Source: Pirellula staleyi DSM 6068 | GTDB lineage: Bacteria; Planctomycetota; Planctomycetia; Pirellulales; Pirellulaceae | Assembly: GCA_945875845.1 (NCBI GenBank) | Contig: CAMCMB010000060.1 | Coordinates: forward strand, 1-43,400 | DNA: 43,400 bases | Direction: 5' to 3' | In this document: positions 42,276 to 43,400 of the stretch, in pieces | Layout of the letters: the number at the start of each line of letters is the position of its first letter | Numbering within the stretch: position 1 is the first letter of the stretch | The notes under the pieces: generated by a model | What the model was told of the DNA's origin: nothing | What the model saw: the letters and a program-made list of their open reading frames with translations, nothing else | Databases searched by the model: none | Made by a program: the position numbers and the translations under genes

Positions 42276-43331
42276 ATGAGGAATTTTCTTCGTAAAAAGC
42301 GAGGGTTCACGCTGGTTGAACTCCTGGTGGTTATTGCCATTATCGGCATTTTGGTCGGTTTGCTGCTACCAGCGGTGCAAGCGGCCCGTGAAGCCGCACG
42401 GCGCATGCAGTGCGGAAACAATCTAAAGCAGATTGGACTAGCGATTCACAACTACGAAAGTGCTTTCAAACGCTTTCCGAATGGATCCGTGGATGATGAT
42501 CCACGAGAAGCAGTACCCCGTCGACTATGGGAAGCTGGTAATCACCGAAAAGGTACCGTCTTGGTAAAGCTATTGCCATTCATTGAGCAAACCGCACTTT
42601 ACAACACGATCGATTTCACCCAGGATGTCGAAGCTCAACTGAACGCGACTGGCGTATTTGCTGGGGTTCGCACAAACATGCGAAACGTTCCTATCCCAAG
42701 CTATCGCTGCCCGAGCGATGGAACGTCGTCGAGAGTTCTCACACAGCAAAATCACCTTTACAATTACTCGATGAGTATTGGCAACAACAACATGAACGGT
42801 CAGTTCGGTTGTGCACAGTTCGCCGTGAATGCAGTTGCGTTGCGGGCTTCAGGCGTCCTCGGAGGAAATCTTTTCTCGAATGGTGGCAATGGTCACGGTC
42901 ACTCTGGGCCTTACGACAGAGCAAATGGTATTAGCGGGGTGATTAGCCGTTGTGACTGGTCCGCCAAGTTTAAAGACATTACCGACGGAACCTCGAATGT
43001 GATTGCTGGTGGCGAAATTCTTCCATCATGCCATGACCACCATCGAGGCGGCGGTGGTTGGTATAACACGAATGGTCAGTGGACCGCTACTTCCGTAGGG
43101 ATTAATTTCAATACTTGTGGTAAGCAAGGCATACTAGACAATCAAAGTAACTGCAACGATTTCCGTAGCTGGAATACATCGGGTGGTTTCAAATCGGACC
43201 ATACTGGCGGTGCCTCGTTCATCTACGGTGATGCATCCGTGCATTTTCTTCCCAATAGCATTGACTACTTGAGCTACCAACAGATGGGCTCGAGAAATGA
43301 CGGCGAAACGTTATCGCAGTCATACGAGTAA
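42276..43331 (+). CDS. DUF1559 protein with prepilin-type N-terminus
   Basis: A 351-residue protein. The N-terminus MRNFLRKKRGFTLVELLVVI is a type IV prepilin / type II pseudopilin signal: cleavage by prepilin peptidase after G10, F11 becomes the first mature residue and E15 is the conserved Glu-5. The hydrophobic helix covers 11-31. The segment LLLPAVQAAREAARRMQCGN is the start of DUF1559, the most amplified domain family in planctomycetes, and the end carries GGASFIYGDASVHFL, its usual H-x-G-G-x-x-x-x-x-x-D-G-S-V-x-F-like close. Its role is unknown; surface fibre or secretion-related assembly is the usual guess. A promoter lies upstream and a strong terminator directly after, so it is a single-gene unit. 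Confidence 0.95.
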   Translation: MRNFLRKKRGFTLVELLVVIAIIGILVGLLLPAVQAAREAARRMQCGNNLKQIGLAIHNYESAFKRFPNGSVDDDPREAVPRRLWEAGNHRKGTVLVKLLPFIEQTALYNTIDFTQDVEAQLNATGVFAGVRTNMRNVPIPSYRCPSDGTSSRVLTQQNHLYNYSMSIGNNNMNGQFGCAQFAVNAVALRASGVLGGNLFSNGGNGHGHSGPYDRANGISGVISRCDWSAKFKDITDGTSNVIAGGEILPSCHDHHRGGGGWYNTNGQWTATSVGINFNTCGKQGILDNQSNCNDFRSWNTSGGFKSDHTGGASFIYGDASVHFLPNSIDYLSYQQMGSRNDGETLSQSYE

Positions 43332-43360
43332 GTTTTTTTGAATCTAGTGACACACTGTCT

Positions 43361-43399
43361 GGCTCGCGAGATCTTTGTATCTCGCAAGCCTTTTTTTTT
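43361..43399 (+). terminator. Rho-independent terminator of the DUF1559 gene
   Basis: GGCTCGCGAGAT (43361-43372) pairs with ATCTCGCAAGCC (43379-43390) with one mismatch, loop 6 bases, followed by nine T residues at the window edge. It begins 30 bases after the stop codon. Confidence 0.92.
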
Positions 43400-43400
43400 A

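Overview
The window looks like a chromosomal stretch from a planctomycete, most likely of the Pirellulaceae (inference from gene content; no 16S or marker gene is present). The evidence is a DUF1559 pseudopilin-like protein, a secreted sulfatase, an ECF sigma factor of the planctomycete type translationally coupled to a Ser/Thr kinase, a beta-propeller/phosphoesterase fusion, a MoxR-DUF58-BatA cluster, moderate GC content, frequent GTG/TTG starts, and many short palindromic repeats between genes. No tRNA, rRNA or CRISPR array was found.

Layout. 1-1360: decayed IS110 fragment, a ParE/RelE-type toxin with its antitoxin, then repeat-rich DNA. 1361-7335 (minus): sulfatase, HD phosphohydrolase, and the beta-propeller/phosphoesterase protein, the last two overlapping by 11 bp. 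7812-8105: small conserved-looking protein with a clear terminator. 8331-11245 (plus): ECF sigma factor and membrane Ser/Thr kinase. 11671-17919 (minus): a run of FKBP isomerase, UDP-sugar pyrophosphorylase, mannose-1-phosphate guanylyltransferase, a PAS-GAF-receiver protein and a membrane metallophosphoesterase. 18116-19949 (plus): zinc dehydrogenase and R2K-type ATP-grasp protein. 19953-20896: a RAYT transposase bracketed by two inverted pairs of its apparent REP-like palindrome. 20888-24924 (minus): MoxR ATPase, DUF58 and BatA/VWA membrane protein. 25289-25894: AlgH/YqgE. 26050-27272 (plus): PdxH and a histidine phosphatase, converging on a minus-strand pair of H+-pyrophosphatase and histone-deacetylase-like hydrolase (30749 to 27314). 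31056-31814: LRR lipoprotein. 32356-35243 (plus): archaeal-type phosphoglycerate mutase and a C25 (gingipain-like) peptidase. 35502-39379 (minus): glycerol operon glpK-glpD-glpF. 39585-40886: ClpX. 41180-41506: small membrane protein. 42276-43331: DUF1559 protein with a good promoter and terminator.

Most of the genes are ordinary housekeeping or lineage-typical genes. The unusual part is the intergenic DNA. At least six families of short palindromic elements (called A to F here) occupy the gaps. Family A belongs to the RAYT and sits so tightly against genes that it supplies the stop codons of three of them. Family B looks like a roughly 113 bp MITE with terminal inverted repeats, and one copy is flanked by an 8 bp direct repeat. 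Families C and E recur tens of kilobases apart in both orientations. All repeat claims come from reading the sequence by eye; genome-wide copy numbers are unknown.
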